Below, piece by piece: positions 8,369 to 16,423 of a stretch of 31,447 nt of DNA (position 1 is the first letter of the stretch; every line of letters begins with the position of its first letter). Under the pieces are notes generated by a model that was given only the letters and a program-made list of their open reading frames with translations, was not told the DNA's origin and did no database searches. The position numbers and the translations under genes are program-made. The stretch covers positions 1-31,447 of the forward strand of contig CAZHMZ010000028.1 in the NCBI GenBank assembly GCA_964532655.1, given 5' to 3'. Source of the stretch: JAJFTV01 sp964532655. Its GTDB lineage: Bacteria > Chloroflexota > Anaerolineae > Anaerolineales > Anaerolineaceae.

Positions 8369-8593
8369 GTGTTGACCGAGATCCACCTGAATGATATCGT
8401 GCGTCTGCGCAAACCTCATCCGTGTGGAAGTTACGACTGGCGGGTGGTGAGGTTGGGCGCGGATATCGGGTTGGAATGTGTGCAATGCAGCCGCCGGGTG
8501 ATGTTGAGCCGGCGGGAACTCTCAAACAGGCTTAAGAAAATCATCTCCCAGGAGAGCCAGGATGACCCAACCCGGCCGAAAAAAGAAGATTAA
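8369..8593 (+). CDS. DUF951 family small protein
   Basis: 74 residues, matching the DUF951 pattern: HPCGSYDW near residues 14-21, then GADIGLECVQCSRRVMLSRREL near 28-49. The Cys at 16 and the CVQC pair suggest a small zinc-ribbon-like fold. The family is widespread and has no established function. The start is probably GTG 8369 (or TTG 8372). GTG lies 7 bases after the last base of the -10 box TATAAT (8357-8362), exactly where transcription would begin, so the mRNA is likely leaderless. Its end overlaps the next gene by 32 bases, so the two are probably co-transcribed. Confidence 0.8.
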   Translation: MLTEIHLNDIVRLRKPHPCGSYDWRVVRLGADIGLECVQCSRRVMLSRRELSNRLKKIISQESQDDPTRPKKED

Positions 8594-9764
8594 TTTTCTG
8601 TTCTCTGATACCGGCGGGGGTCATCGCAGTTCAGCTCAGGCCATCATTGAAGCGCTGGAACTTGAATTTCCGGGCTTTTTTGAAACCCAGTTGATCGATA
8701 TTTTCCATGATTATGCCCCCATCCCGTTTCGGGATGCTTCACGCATCTACCCGCGCATCACACGCATGCCGCAAGTGTGGGAAGCCGGCTACCGGATCAG
8801 CAACAGCCCGCGCAATGCCGAACTGCTCAATCAGATGACCTGGCCGTATATCCGGCGCGGCGCCATCAAACTGGTCAAACAAAATCCGTGCGACCTGTTT
8901 GTTTCCGTTCATCCGCTGGCAAACCAGGCTTACCTCAACGTGACTGCACGGCATAAAATTCCGTTTGCCACGGTGGTGACGGACATGGTCAGTGTGCACG
9001 CTTTCTGGTTTGACCCGCGCGCCGATCTGGTGATTGTGCCCACCGATGACGCCAGAACCACGGGCATTCAGCACGGCATGCCCGCGGACCGCATTCGGGT
9101 GGTAGGGCAGCCGGTGGCGGAACGTTTCCGCGTCCCCGCCGCGGATCGGCGCGCTATCCGCAATGAGCAGGGCTGGCAGGAGGATCTGCCGGTGATCCTG
9201 CTGGTGGGGGGCGGTGAAGGCATGGGGCCGCTGGAGCGAATTGCACAGGCCATCGATGATGCACGCCTGCCTGCGCAACTGGCGATTATTGCCGGGCGCA
9301 ATCACAGTCTGCAACGCAGGCTGGAAGAGCGCCAGTGGCAGATACCGGTCAGCGTCTATGGATTTGTTAAAAATATGCCTGAATTGATGGCGGCTTCCGA
9401 TATTCTGGTCTCCAAAGCCGGGCCGGGCACCATCAGCGAGGCATTTATCGCCGGATTGCCCATGGTTCTGTATGCCCGCTTGCCGGGGCAGGAAGACGGC
9501 AACGTTACCTATGTCACCCGCAGCAAGGCAGGGGTATGGGCGCCGGAAATCAACGAAGTCATCATGGCCCTGCGCATGTGGCTCGACTATCCCAGCGCGC
9601 GCGCCGAAGCCTCGGCAGCCAGCCGAAGAATGGCCCGCCCTGAAGCCACCCGCCAGATTGCCCGGCTGTTGAAAAATCGCTTTTTCACCCCGGATGAAGA
9701 GAATCAGACACACGGTTATTTCCAATTGCTCCCAAATCCCTCGGGTAACAGCACCGGTTCGTAG
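8562..9764 (+). CDS. MGDG-synthase/UgtP-like diacylglycerol glycosyltransferase (GT28 type)
   Basis: 400 residues, GT-B fold. The N-terminal domain begins with FLFSDTGGGHRSSAQAI (about residues 11-27), the signature of monogalactosyldiacylglycerol synthase and UgtP-type enzymes. The C-terminal domain has VGGGEGMGPLERI and then SDILVSKAGPGTISEAFIAGLPMVLY, the UDP-sugar binding region. Its likely role is transferring a sugar from a UDP-sugar to diacylglycerol at the inner membrane face to make glycolipid. A MurG-like role is less likely given the N-terminal motif. It overlaps the end of the DUF951 gene; GGAGAG lies just before its ATG. It is followed within 15 bases by tsaE. Confidence 0.85.
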   Translation: MTQPGRKKKINFLFSDTGGGHRSSAQAIIEALELEFPGFFETQLIDIFHDYAPIPFRDASRIYPRITRMPQVWEAGYRISNSPRNAELLNQMTWPYIRRGAIKLVKQNPCDLFVSVHPLANQAYLNVTARHKIPFATVVTDMVSVHAFWFDPRADLVIVPTDDARTTGIQHGMPADRIRVVGQPVAERFRVPAADRRAIRNEQGWQEDLPVILLVGGGEGMGPLERIAQAIDDARLPAQLAIIAGRNHSLQRRLEERQWQIPVSVYGFVKNMPELMAASDILVSKAGPGTISEAFIAGLPMVLYARLPGQEDGNVTYVTRSKAGVWAPEINEVIMALRMWLDYPSARAEASAASRRMARPEATRQIARLLKNRFFTPDEENQTHGYFQLLPNPSGNSTGS

Positions 9765-9778
9765 TAAAATCTTGCCCT

Positions 9779-10267
9779 ATGCCCATTCTGGATCCTCACA
9801 CCATTGAATTTTTCAGCCGCAGTCCATCCCAGACCAAACGGATCGGTATTCGTCTGGGCAGCATGCTGGATAAAGGGGATCTGATCTGTTTGAGCGGCGA
9901 TCTGGGCGCCGGAAAAACCACTTTGGTACAGGGCATTGCCCAGGGTTGGGGTTCCAGTGATCCGGTGACCAGCCCGACCTTTGTGCTGGTGAATGAGTAT
10001 CGCAAGCTCAACCATCCCAGCCTGTATCACCTGGATGCTTACCGCCTGCAAAATGCGCCGGAAGCCCTGGATCTGGACCGTATGCTGGATCATGGGATTC
10101 TGGTGGTCGAGTGGCCTGAGAATATTCTCAAGGCGCTCCCCAAGCCGCGCCTGTGGGTGACCATCTCATGGGTGGATCTGGAACAACGTCACTTTGTGTT
10201 GAAACCCGATGGCGTTCGCTTCGAGAAGATGATGAAAGATCTGCGCAAGCACATTTATGGAGGGTGA
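9779..10267 (+). CDS. tsaE: tRNA threonylcarbamoyladenosine biosynthesis ATPase TsaE
   Basis: 162 residues. The Walker A loop GDLGAGKT is at 40-47, followed by VTSPTFVLVNEY and YHLDAYRL, then VVEWPENI, all in the standard TsaE order. It works with TsaB and TsaD to make t6A at position 37 of ANN-decoding tRNAs. tsaB follows at once and rimI after that; tsaD is not in this window. No ribosome site is visible. TAAAAT at 9765-9770 lies eight bases before the ATG, so a leaderless transcript from an internal promoter is possible, though there is no good -35. Confidence 0.95.
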   Translation: MPILDPHTIEFFSRSPSQTKRIGIRLGSMLDKGDLICLSGDLGAGKTTLVQGIAQGWGSSDPVTSPTFVLVNEYRKLNHPSLYHLDAYRLQNAPEALDLDRMLDHGILVVEWPENILKALPKPRLWVTISWVDLEQRHFVLKPDGVRFEKMMKDLRKHIYGG

Positions 10268-10269
10268 CC

Positions 10270-10938
10270 ATGCTGCTGGCCGTTGACACTTCAACCAAAA
10301 CCATGGGCGTGGCCCTGTATACCGAAACCGGCGTGCTGGGCGAGATGATCTGGCAATCGGATAATTACCATACCGTTGAGCTGGCGCCTGCCATCACCCA
10401 GCTTTTAAGCCGTTGTGAAAAACGCCCCGCCGATTTGCAGGTTCTGGCGGCGGCCATTGGGCCGGGGTCATTTACCGGGCTGCGGATTGGCCTGGCAGTG
10501 ATCAAAGGTATGGCGCTTGGATTGAAAATTCCGGTAATCGGCGTTCCCAGCCTGGATGTGGTGGCAGCCGCCCAACCGGTGATCAACGCAGATCTGGCGG
10601 CTGTTTTACATGCCGGCAGAGGCCGCCTGGCCGTGGGCTGGTACGCCGCCGAAGAAGGCGTTTGGACGCCGCAGGGACCGCTGGAGGTGCTGGCCGCGGA
10701 CGAACTGGTAAAACGGATCAACAAACGCACGCTCATCAGCGGCGAGTTGACGGCTGAAGAACAGCGCATCCTGGCTCGCAGATACCGCAACGTTGTGCTG
10801 GCGTCGCCTGCTTTTGCAATCCGGCGGCCCTCCTTTGTGGCTGAACTGGCCTGGAAACGCTGGCAGAACCACGATACCGATGACCCGGCCACCCTCGCTC
10901 CGATGTATCTGCACAGCGGAGAGGAAATCAGCGCATGA
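10270..10938 (+). CDS. tsaB: tRNA threonylcarbamoyladenosine biosynthesis protein TsaB
   Basis: 222 residues, an ASKHA-fold partner of TsaD. LLAVDTSTKTMGVALY at the N-terminus and IGPGSFTGLRIGLAVIKGMALGL near residues 64-86 are the TsaB hallmarks. The start is ATG 10270, two bases after the tsaE stop, with GGAGG inside the tsaE end. The frame is open further upstream, but that part only shadows tsaE. The stop overlaps the rimI start (ATGA at 10935-10938), so translation is coupled. Confidence 0.95.
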   Translation: MLLAVDTSTKTMGVALYTETGVLGEMIWQSDNYHTVELAPAITQLLSRCEKRPADLQVLAAAIGPGSFTGLRIGLAVIKGMALGLKIPVIGVPSLDVVAAAQPVINADLAAVLHAGRGRLAVGWYAAEEGVWTPQGPLEVLAADELVKRINKRTLISGELTAEEQRILARRYRNVVLASPAFAIRRPSFVAELAWKRWQNHDTDDPATLAPMYLHSGEEISA

Positions 10939-11450
10939 GCAGTGATCGTCCTGACCCGGTCATCCGCATACGAAAGATGACCGCGGAAGACCTGGCCTCG
11001 GTGATTGAAATCGATCAACTCTCCTTTTCACAACCCTGGCCGACCAATTCATTTCATTTCGAACTGTATAACAATCCGGCCGCCCGCCTGTGGGTGGCGG
11101 AATATTCGACCCCGGGTGAACCCACGCGTGTGGTGGGTATGACCGTCATCTGGCTGGTGATCGACGAATCACATGTGGGCACCATTGCCGTCCACCCCGA
11201 TTACCGGCGACAGGGCATTGCTGCCAGATTGCTGGCTCACAGCCTCACCCGCGTACGCGAAGAAGGCGCCAATATCGTCTACCTTGAGGTTCGCCGGTCA
11301 AATCTGTCGGCGCAGGCGCTGTATCGACATTTTGGTTTTTATCTGTTTGATGAGCGAAAACGTTACTATCAGGATAACGGCGAAGACGCCCTGATATTTG
11401 TTCTGGATCACCTGCAAACACGTGATTTTTCCTGGGTGCAAGAGCGGTAG
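10935..11450 (+). CDS. rimI: Ribosomal-protein-S18-alanine-type N-acetyltransferase (GNAT)
   Basis: 171 residues. The GNAT acetyl-CoA loop is IAVHPDYRRQGIAARLL, and YLEVRRSNLSAQALYRHFGF follows, both typical of RimI. The core family acetylates the N-terminus of a ribosomal protein, S18 in E. coli. It shares the classic tsaE-tsaB-rimI cluster, which supports the assignment. The N-terminal 14 residues (MSSDRPDPVIRIRK) are a slight extension. It overlaps tsaB by four bases. No clear terminator follows in the 131-base gap. Confidence 0.9.
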   Translation: MSSDRPDPVIRIRKMTAEDLASVIEIDQLSFSQPWPTNSFHFELYNNPAARLWVAEYSTPGEPTRVVGMTVIWLVIDESHVGTIAVHPDYRRQGIAARLLAHSLTRVREEGANIVYLEVRRSNLSAQALYRHFGFYLFDERKRYYQDNGEDALIFVLDHLQTRDFSWVQER

Positions 11451-11540
11451 AAACAGCGGATTTTTTGATTCGCGGGGCAGGAACGCATCCCAAACTCCTC
11501 AAGCAGTCACCCCTTCGATATCTTCTTTGAGATTCCAGTT

Positions 11541-11546
11541 TATAAT
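11541..11546 (+). promoter_or_regulatory. Candidate -10 box for the polysaccharide gene run
   Basis: TATAAT lies 35 bases before the ATG of the nucleotide-sugar dehydrogenase. A ribosome site (GAGAAGGA) lies between, 10 bases before the ATG. The -35 region is not convincing, so this rests mainly on the -10 match and position. Confidence 0.4.
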
Positions 11547-11581
11547 TACCCAAATTTTTTGTTGAGAAGGACCATCCATCT

Positions 11582-12895
11582 ATGAATATCGCTGAAGCGT
11601 TATGCAAGGATTTGCAAGCCAAAACAGCCAGAGTCGCTGTGATCGGTGCCGGGTATGTGGGTCTGCCGTTTGCTGTGGTTTTCGCAGAAGCAGGTTTTCA
11701 TGTCACCTGTATTGATCCGGATGCCAGAAAAGTGGACAGCCTGAATCGCGGGGTCAGCTACATCCAGGACGTTCCGTCCAGTCATGTGGACAGTCTTGTG
11801 AAATCAGGCTTCCTGCGCGCCACCACCGATTACTCGGTTATTCGCGACATGCAGGCAGTCAGTATCTGTGTGCCCACACCGCTCAGCAAAGCCGGTGACC
11901 CCGACATGTCCTTCATCATCTCCGCTTCAGACAGTTTATCCGAATACATGCACCCGGGCCTGGTGGTTGTGCTTGAGTCCACCACCTTCCCCGGCACCAC
12001 GCGCGATGTCATTCTGCCCAAGCTGTCCAAAAGCCAGTTGGAAGTGGGCAAAGATTTCTTCCTGGCTTTCTCGCCCGAACGGGTAGACCCGGGTCGCACG
12101 GATTGGACCACCAAAAACACCCCCAAAGTGATTGGCGGTATCACCCCGCAGTGTCTTGAGGTGGCAAAAACCTGGTACAGCCAGGCGCTTGAAACCATCG
12201 TGCCGGTATCCTCCGCCGAAGTGGCTGAAATGGCCAAACTGCTGGAAAATACCTTCCGCATGATCAACATCGGTATGGTCAATGAACTGGCCATCATCTG
12301 CAACCGTCTGGGTGTGGATGTATGGGATGTGATCGATGCCGCCTCCACCAAACCGTTTGGATTTATGAAATTCCTGCCCGGCCCCGGATTGGGCGGGCAC
12401 TGCATCCCGGTTGACCCGTTGTACCTGTCGTGGAAGATGCGCTCGTTGAACTACACCGCCCGCTTTATCGACCTGGCAGCCGAGATCAACATGACCATGC
12501 CGTATTTTGTGGTCGACAAAGTGCAGGATGCCATGAACAACGTGGGAAAGTCGCTCAAAGGCCACCGTGTGCTGGTACTGGGTGCGGCTTACAAACCCGA
12601 TATCGACGACCTGCGTGAAAGCAAAGCCCTGGATGTGATCAGCCTGCTGCGGCGTAAAGGCGCTCTTGTCGAGTACAATGATCCGTATATTCCGCATATC
12701 GCGCATGATGATTGGGCGCTCGATTCGGTGAAGGATCTGAGCCAGGCGCTGCGGGACGCCGATTGCGTGGTGATCATCACCAACCATAAAAAATATGATT
12801 ATCAGGAAGTCCTGCAATCTTCTCAGTTGATCGTCGATACGCGCAATGCGATCGGGGAAGCCGGACGGGGGAATCCGAAGGTAGTGAGGTTATAA
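11582..12895 (+). CDS. Nucleotide-sugar 6-dehydrogenase, WbpA/WecC type (UDP-GlcNAc or similar)
   Basis: 437 residues; oxidises C6 of a UDP-hexose twice with NAD to a uronic acid. Rossmann motif VAVIGAGYVGLPFA is at 18-31, the catalytic Lys region AEMAKLLENTFR at 215-226 (Lys219), and the catalytic Cys274 lies in GPGLGGHCIPVDPLYLSW. The GGHCIPVDP context is that of UDP-HexNAc dehydrogenases (WbpA, WecC), not the GGSCFPKD of UDP-glucose dehydrogenases, so UDP-GlcNAc is the more likely substrate. The C-terminal UDP-binding domain (VLGAAYKPDIDDLRES) is present. It is the first gene of the envelope cassette; the stop abuts the epimerase ATG. Confidence 0.9.
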   Translation: MNIAEALCKDLQAKTARVAVIGAGYVGLPFAVVFAEAGFHVTCIDPDARKVDSLNRGVSYIQDVPSSHVDSLVKSGFLRATTDYSVIRDMQAVSICVPTPLSKAGDPDMSFIISASDSLSEYMHPGLVVVLESTTFPGTTRDVILPKLSKSQLEVGKDFFLAFSPERVDPGRTDWTTKNTPKVIGGITPQCLEVAKTWYSQALETIVPVSSAEVAEMAKLLENTFRMINIGMVNELAIICNRLGVDVWDVIDAASTKPFGFMKFLPGPGLGGHCIPVDPLYLSWKMRSLNYTARFIDLAAEINMTMPYFVVDKVQDAMNNVGKSLKGHRVLVLGAAYKPDIDDLRESKALDVISLLRRKGALVEYNDPYIPHIAHDDWALDSVKDLSQALRDADCVVIITNHKKYDYQEVLQSSQLIVDTRNAIGEAGRGNPKVVRL

Positions 12896-13867
12896 ATGGC
12901 AACTGTACTGGTGGCGGGGGCAGCCGGTTTTATCGGCGCGAATGTCTGTGAGACATTAATTCGGGATGGAAATCAGGTGATCGGGGTGGATAACATCAAC
13001 GATGCCTACGATGCCCGTTTGAAATACTGGCGTTTGGACCGATTACAAAAACTGGATGGATTTCAATTCCTGCACCAGAACATCTGTGACCTGCCGTCGC
13101 TGGAAAGCGGCGTGAACGGAAAAGTGGATGCCGTGATCAACCTGGCCGCCCGGGCCGGTGTGCGTGCCAGCACCGAGGATCCGTGGGAGTTTTTCAATAC
13201 CAACCTCACCGGAACCCTGAACCTGCTGGAACTGTGCCGGCGTCGGGATATCCCCAAGTTTGTGGTGGCATCCACATCCAGTATTTACGGGCAAAATGCT
13301 CCGCTGCCCACGCCTGAAACCGCCGATAGCAGCCATCCGCTGCAGCCCTATGCAGCCAGTAAGAAAGCCGCCGAGGCGTTGTGTTACTCGTATCACTACC
13401 TGTACGGTATTGATGTGACCGTCTTCCGCTACTTTACCGTTTATGGCCCCGCCGGACGGCCTGACATGGTCATGTTCCGCTTTATGCAGTGGATCAATGA
13501 GGGCATGCCGGTGCGTCTGAACGGTGACGGCGAACAAACCCGCGGCTTCACTTATGTGGACGATATTGCCCGCGGCACCATACTGGGGCTCAAACCGCTG
13601 GGGTATGAAATCATCAACTTGGGCGGGCATGAGAGCATCAGCATGAATGACATGATTGGTATTCTGGAGGAATATACCGGCAAGCAGGCCAATGTGATAC
13701 ACGGACCGGTCCATCCGGCCGATATGCTGGCCAACCAGGCCAATGTGGAAAAAGCCGGCCGGTTGTTAGGGTGGGAACCGCAGGTGGGCTTGCGGGAAGG
13801 CATTCGCCGGATGACAGACTGGTACCTACAGGAGCGCGATTGGGCAAGTCAGGTGCTGACATCCTGA
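12896..13867 (+). CDS. NAD-dependent nucleotide-sugar epimerase (UDP-glucuronate 4-epimerase-like)
   Basis: 323-residue extended short-chain dehydrogenase. VLVAGAAGFIGANV at 4-17 binds NAD. The catalytic STSSIYG segment and YAASKKAAEAL (Tyr-xxx-Lys) are present, with FRYFTVYGPAGRPDM and TRGFTYVDDIARGT following. The NDAYDARLKYWRL segment and the GPxGRPDM motif are typical of UDP-glucuronate 4-epimerases. It should act on the uronic acid made by the gene before it, giving UDP-GalA or UDP-GalNAcA. Its ATG follows the upstream stop directly, with GAGG seven bases ahead. It overlaps the flippase gene by 28 bases. Confidence 0.88.
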   Translation: MATVLVAGAAGFIGANVCETLIRDGNQVIGVDNINDAYDARLKYWRLDRLQKLDGFQFLHQNICDLPSLESGVNGKVDAVINLAARAGVRASTEDPWEFFNTNLTGTLNLLELCRRRDIPKFVVASTSSIYGQNAPLPTPETADSSHPLQPYAASKKAAEALCYSYHYLYGIDVTVFRYFTVYGPAGRPDMVMFRFMQWINEGMPVRLNGDGEQTRGFTYVDDIARGTILGLKPLGYEIINLGGHESISMNDMIGILEEYTGKQANVIHGPVHPADMLANQANVEKAGRLLGWEPQVGLREGIRRMTDWYLQERDWASQVLTS

Positions 13868-15210
13868 AATACGCACAAAAAATCTGGCAGTCCGTTCGCA
13901 GCGATGCCCTGCTGCAGCGGGTACTGAAGAATTCAGGTTACCTGTTCTCCAGCAGCAGTCTGGTATTGCTTCTGGCTATGGTGCAGAGCATTCTTTCCGG
14001 GCGCCTGCTGGGAGCCGCTGAACTGGGGGTGCTGGGCGCCATCACGGCCTTTGCCTCCACCATCAACCGGCTGTTCTCCTTCCGTATGGGCGACCTGGTG
14101 GTGAAATACCTGGGCGTGTATCTGCCGCAAAATGAAAAGCAGCGCGCTGCCGCCATCATCAAATTAGCCGCGCTTACCGAGGCAGCCAGTTCGGTTCTGG
14201 CGTTTGCTTTATTAATGGGATTTGCTCCGTTGGGCGCGCGCCTGTTTGCCAAAGACCTGTCGTACGTCCCTCTTTTTCGAATTTACGGTATTTCCATCCT
14301 GGGCAGCCTGATGGCAGAAACCGCCACGGGTGTGCTGCAGTCAACCGAACGGTTCAAGCATCAGGCCTGGATCAACCTGGGCCAAAGCCTGCTCACCGCC
14401 GGGCTGATACTTTCCGCCTTTTTGTTCAACGGCGGGCTGGGTTGGGTGGTGATGGCGTACCTGGTAGGGAAAGTAGTGCTGGGCAGTTTACCTGTGGTGA
14501 TGGCCTGGCGCAGCCTGGATAGTCACCTGGGGGCGGGCTGGTGGCGCGCTCCGCTGACCGGTCTGCCGCCGTGGAAAGAACTGGTTCACTTTGCGGTCAC
14601 ATCCAACCTGAGCGCCACGGTGAACATGCTGGTACGTGACAGCGAAATTTTGTGGGTGGCGTTGTTCCTCAACCCCACCGCGGCTGGATATTACAAGGTG
14701 GCCATCGCCATCAGCTCACTGGTTCCGTTACCGGTGGCGCCGTTTACCAGCGCCACGTACCCCGAGATTTCACGCAGCACCGCCGCCAATGCTTGGGCTC
14801 AGCTCTGGCGGTTGATCCGACGGGTCAGCCTGCTCAGCACGGCGATCACTGCCGCTATCGCACTCTTCCTGGTGCTGTTCGGAAAGGTGCTGATTCTGTT
14901 TTACGGGCCTGAATTTTTGCCGGCCTACCCGGCCCTGCTGGTGCTGCTGGTTGGATACGCTTTCAGCAACCTGATCTTCTGGAATCGCCCGCTGCTGCTG
15001 GCGCTGAACCTGCCGGGATATCCGTTCTGGGTGACCCTGTTCAGCGGAACCCTGAAAATATTGCTGACGTTGATCATCATCCCCATGTTTGGTATTATTG
15101 GCGCAGCATCACTGCTGACCGGTTACTTCATCCTGTCGGGCACGTTAATGGCTGCCCGCGGACTGCGTCAGCTTCAGATTAATACAAAACTCGAAAGAAG
15201 CCCCGCATGA
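13840..15210 (+). CDS. Polysaccharide flippase (Wzx-like, MOP/MATE superfamily)
   Basis: 456 residues with about 12-14 hydrophobic helices (YLFSSSSLVLLLAMVQSIL onward), the pattern of lipid-linked oligosaccharide flippases. It is predicted to move an undecaprenyl-linked glycan across the membrane. The start is TTG 13840, supported by AGGAG five bases upstream; the epimerase gene overlaps it by 28 bases. The frame stays open upstream but without a better start. The C-terminus ends in a short basic tail (LQINTKLERSPA). Its stop overlaps the following glycosyltransferase start (ATGA at 15207-15210). Confidence 0.85.
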   Translation: MGKSGADILKYAQKIWQSVRSDALLQRVLKNSGYLFSSSSLVLLLAMVQSILSGRLLGAAELGVLGAITAFASTINRLFSFRMGDLVVKYLGVYLPQNEKQRAAAIIKLAALTEAASSVLAFALLMGFAPLGARLFAKDLSYVPLFRIYGISILGSLMAETATGVLQSTERFKHQAWINLGQSLLTAGLILSAFLFNGGLGWVVMAYLVGKVVLGSLPVVMAWRSLDSHLGAGWWRAPLTGLPPWKELVHFAVTSNLSATVNMLVRDSEILWVALFLNPTAAGYYKVAIAISSLVPLPVAPFTSATYPEISRSTAANAWAQLWRLIRRVSLLSTAITAAIALFLVLFGKVLILFYGPEFLPAYPALLVLLVGYAFSNLIFWNRPLLLALNLPGYPFWVTLFSGTLKILLTLIIIPMFGIIGAASLLTGYFILSGTLMAARGLRQLQINTKLERSPA

Positions 15211-16328
15211 AAATTGCGTTGATTTCCTCCTCCCAAATTCCATCCACCACCGCCAACAGTATACAGGTGATGAAGGTAGCCCACTCGCTGGCCAGGCAGG
15301 GGCATGAGATCAATCTGCTGGTGCCGGGAAACAGGTCGACCCCCTGGCCGGTTCTGCAATCACACTACGGGGTGGAACAGCAATTTGATATTCACTGGCT
15401 GCCCAGCCAGCACATGCTCAAACGTTATGATACGGCGTTTACTGCGGTCAATCAGGCTACAGCCTGGAAAGCCGATCTGATCTATACCTGGCTTCCGCAG
15501 GCGGCTGTGCTGAGTTTAATGCGGCACATCCCCACCATGATGGAAATGCACGATATGCCCAGCGGGCGTATGGGACCCACCCTGTTCAAGCAGTTTGTCC
15601 GGCATCCGGGTAAAAAGCGTTTACTGGTGATCACCCAGGCGCTGTACGATAAGCTGCGCAGGGAGCATCAGTTCAGTTTACCGGAACAGGAATACCGCAT
15701 CTCACCCAACGGGGCCGATCTGCACCATTACGAAAATCTGCCCTCCCCGGCCGAAGCGCGCCAACAACTGGGCTTGAAGGACGGTCTCACCGTGGGGTAC
15801 ACCGGTCACTTTTACAGCGGACGCGGTATGGATTTGCTGCTCAAGTTGATCCCGGAATTTCCGCAGGTCAACTTTTTGATTGTGGGCGGACAACCGGACA
15901 AGGTGGCGGCCTGGCAGAACTACATGCACCAGCCCCAGTATCGCAACGTGCACACCACCGGCTTTGTGGATAATTTTCGCCTGCCGCTGTACCAAGCCGC
16001 TGCCGAAATCCTGCTGATGCCCTATGAACAGGTGATTGCCGGCAGCAGCGGCGGCAACTCGGCCGAGATTTGCAGCCCGATGAAAATGTTTGATTACATG
16101 GCCGCCGGGCGCGCCATTCTCACCAGTGACTTGCCCGTCTTTCATGAAGTATTGAACGATAACAACGCCGTTTTCTGCCCGCCCAATGACGCCGAGGCAT
16201 GGAAACAGGCGCTGGGAAAGCTGATTCAGGACCCCGATGGCTGCTGTAAACTGGGCAGCCAGGCCAGACAGGACGCCATGAACTACTCATGGGATGCGCG
16301 CGCCCAAATAGCCTTGCAGGATTTTTAG
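15207..16328 (+). CDS. GT4-family glycosyltransferase
   Basis: 373 residues, GT-B fold. The N-terminus MKIALISSSQIPSTTANSIQ and the mid-protein YTGHFYSGRGMDLLLKLI, FLIVGG and SAEICSPMKMFDYMAAGRAILTSDLPVF are classic for retaining GT4 enzymes that use nucleotide sugars. It closes the cassette of dehydrogenase, epimerase, flippase and glycosyltransferase, so it probably adds the uronic acid or a neighbouring sugar to a lipid-linked glycan. Donor and acceptor cannot be read from sequence. No Wzy polymerase or initiating transferase is in the window. The 95-base gap downstream shows no convincing terminator. Confidence 0.85.
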   Translation: MKIALISSSQIPSTTANSIQVMKVAHSLARQGHEINLLVPGNRSTPWPVLQSHYGVEQQFDIHWLPSQHMLKRYDTAFTAVNQATAWKADLIYTWLPQAAVLSLMRHIPTMMEMHDMPSGRMGPTLFKQFVRHPGKKRLLVITQALYDKLRREHQFSLPEQEYRISPNGADLHHYENLPSPAEARQQLGLKDGLTVGYTGHFYSGRGMDLLLKLIPEFPQVNFLIVGGQPDKVAAWQNYMHQPQYRNVHTTGFVDNFRLPLYQAAAEILLMPYEQVIAGSSGGNSAEICSPMKMFDYMAAGRAILTSDLPVFHEVLNDNNAVFCPPNDAEAWKQALGKLIQDPDGCCKLGSQARQDAMNYSWDARAQIALQDF

Positions 16329-16423
16329 CATTAACGGACCGTCTGAACTAACAGTCCGAACGGATCGCCTGGCCTGCGCGCCGGGTGTGTTGTTCCACAA
16401 CCTCATGATCAAGGAGAATCTCC

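Noticed and set aside
10153..10269. Longer upstream start for TsaB
   Set aside because: The added residues only shadow tsaE; ATG 10270 has GGAGG ahead and matches the family N-terminus.
11582..12895. UDP-glucose 6-dehydrogenase (Ugd)
   Set aside because: The active-site context GGHCIPVDP is that of UDP-HexNAc dehydrogenases, not GGSCFPKD.
16329..16423. GGAC/GTCC pairing as a terminator after the GT4 gene
   Set aside because: Only four base pairs, a long loop and no T-run.
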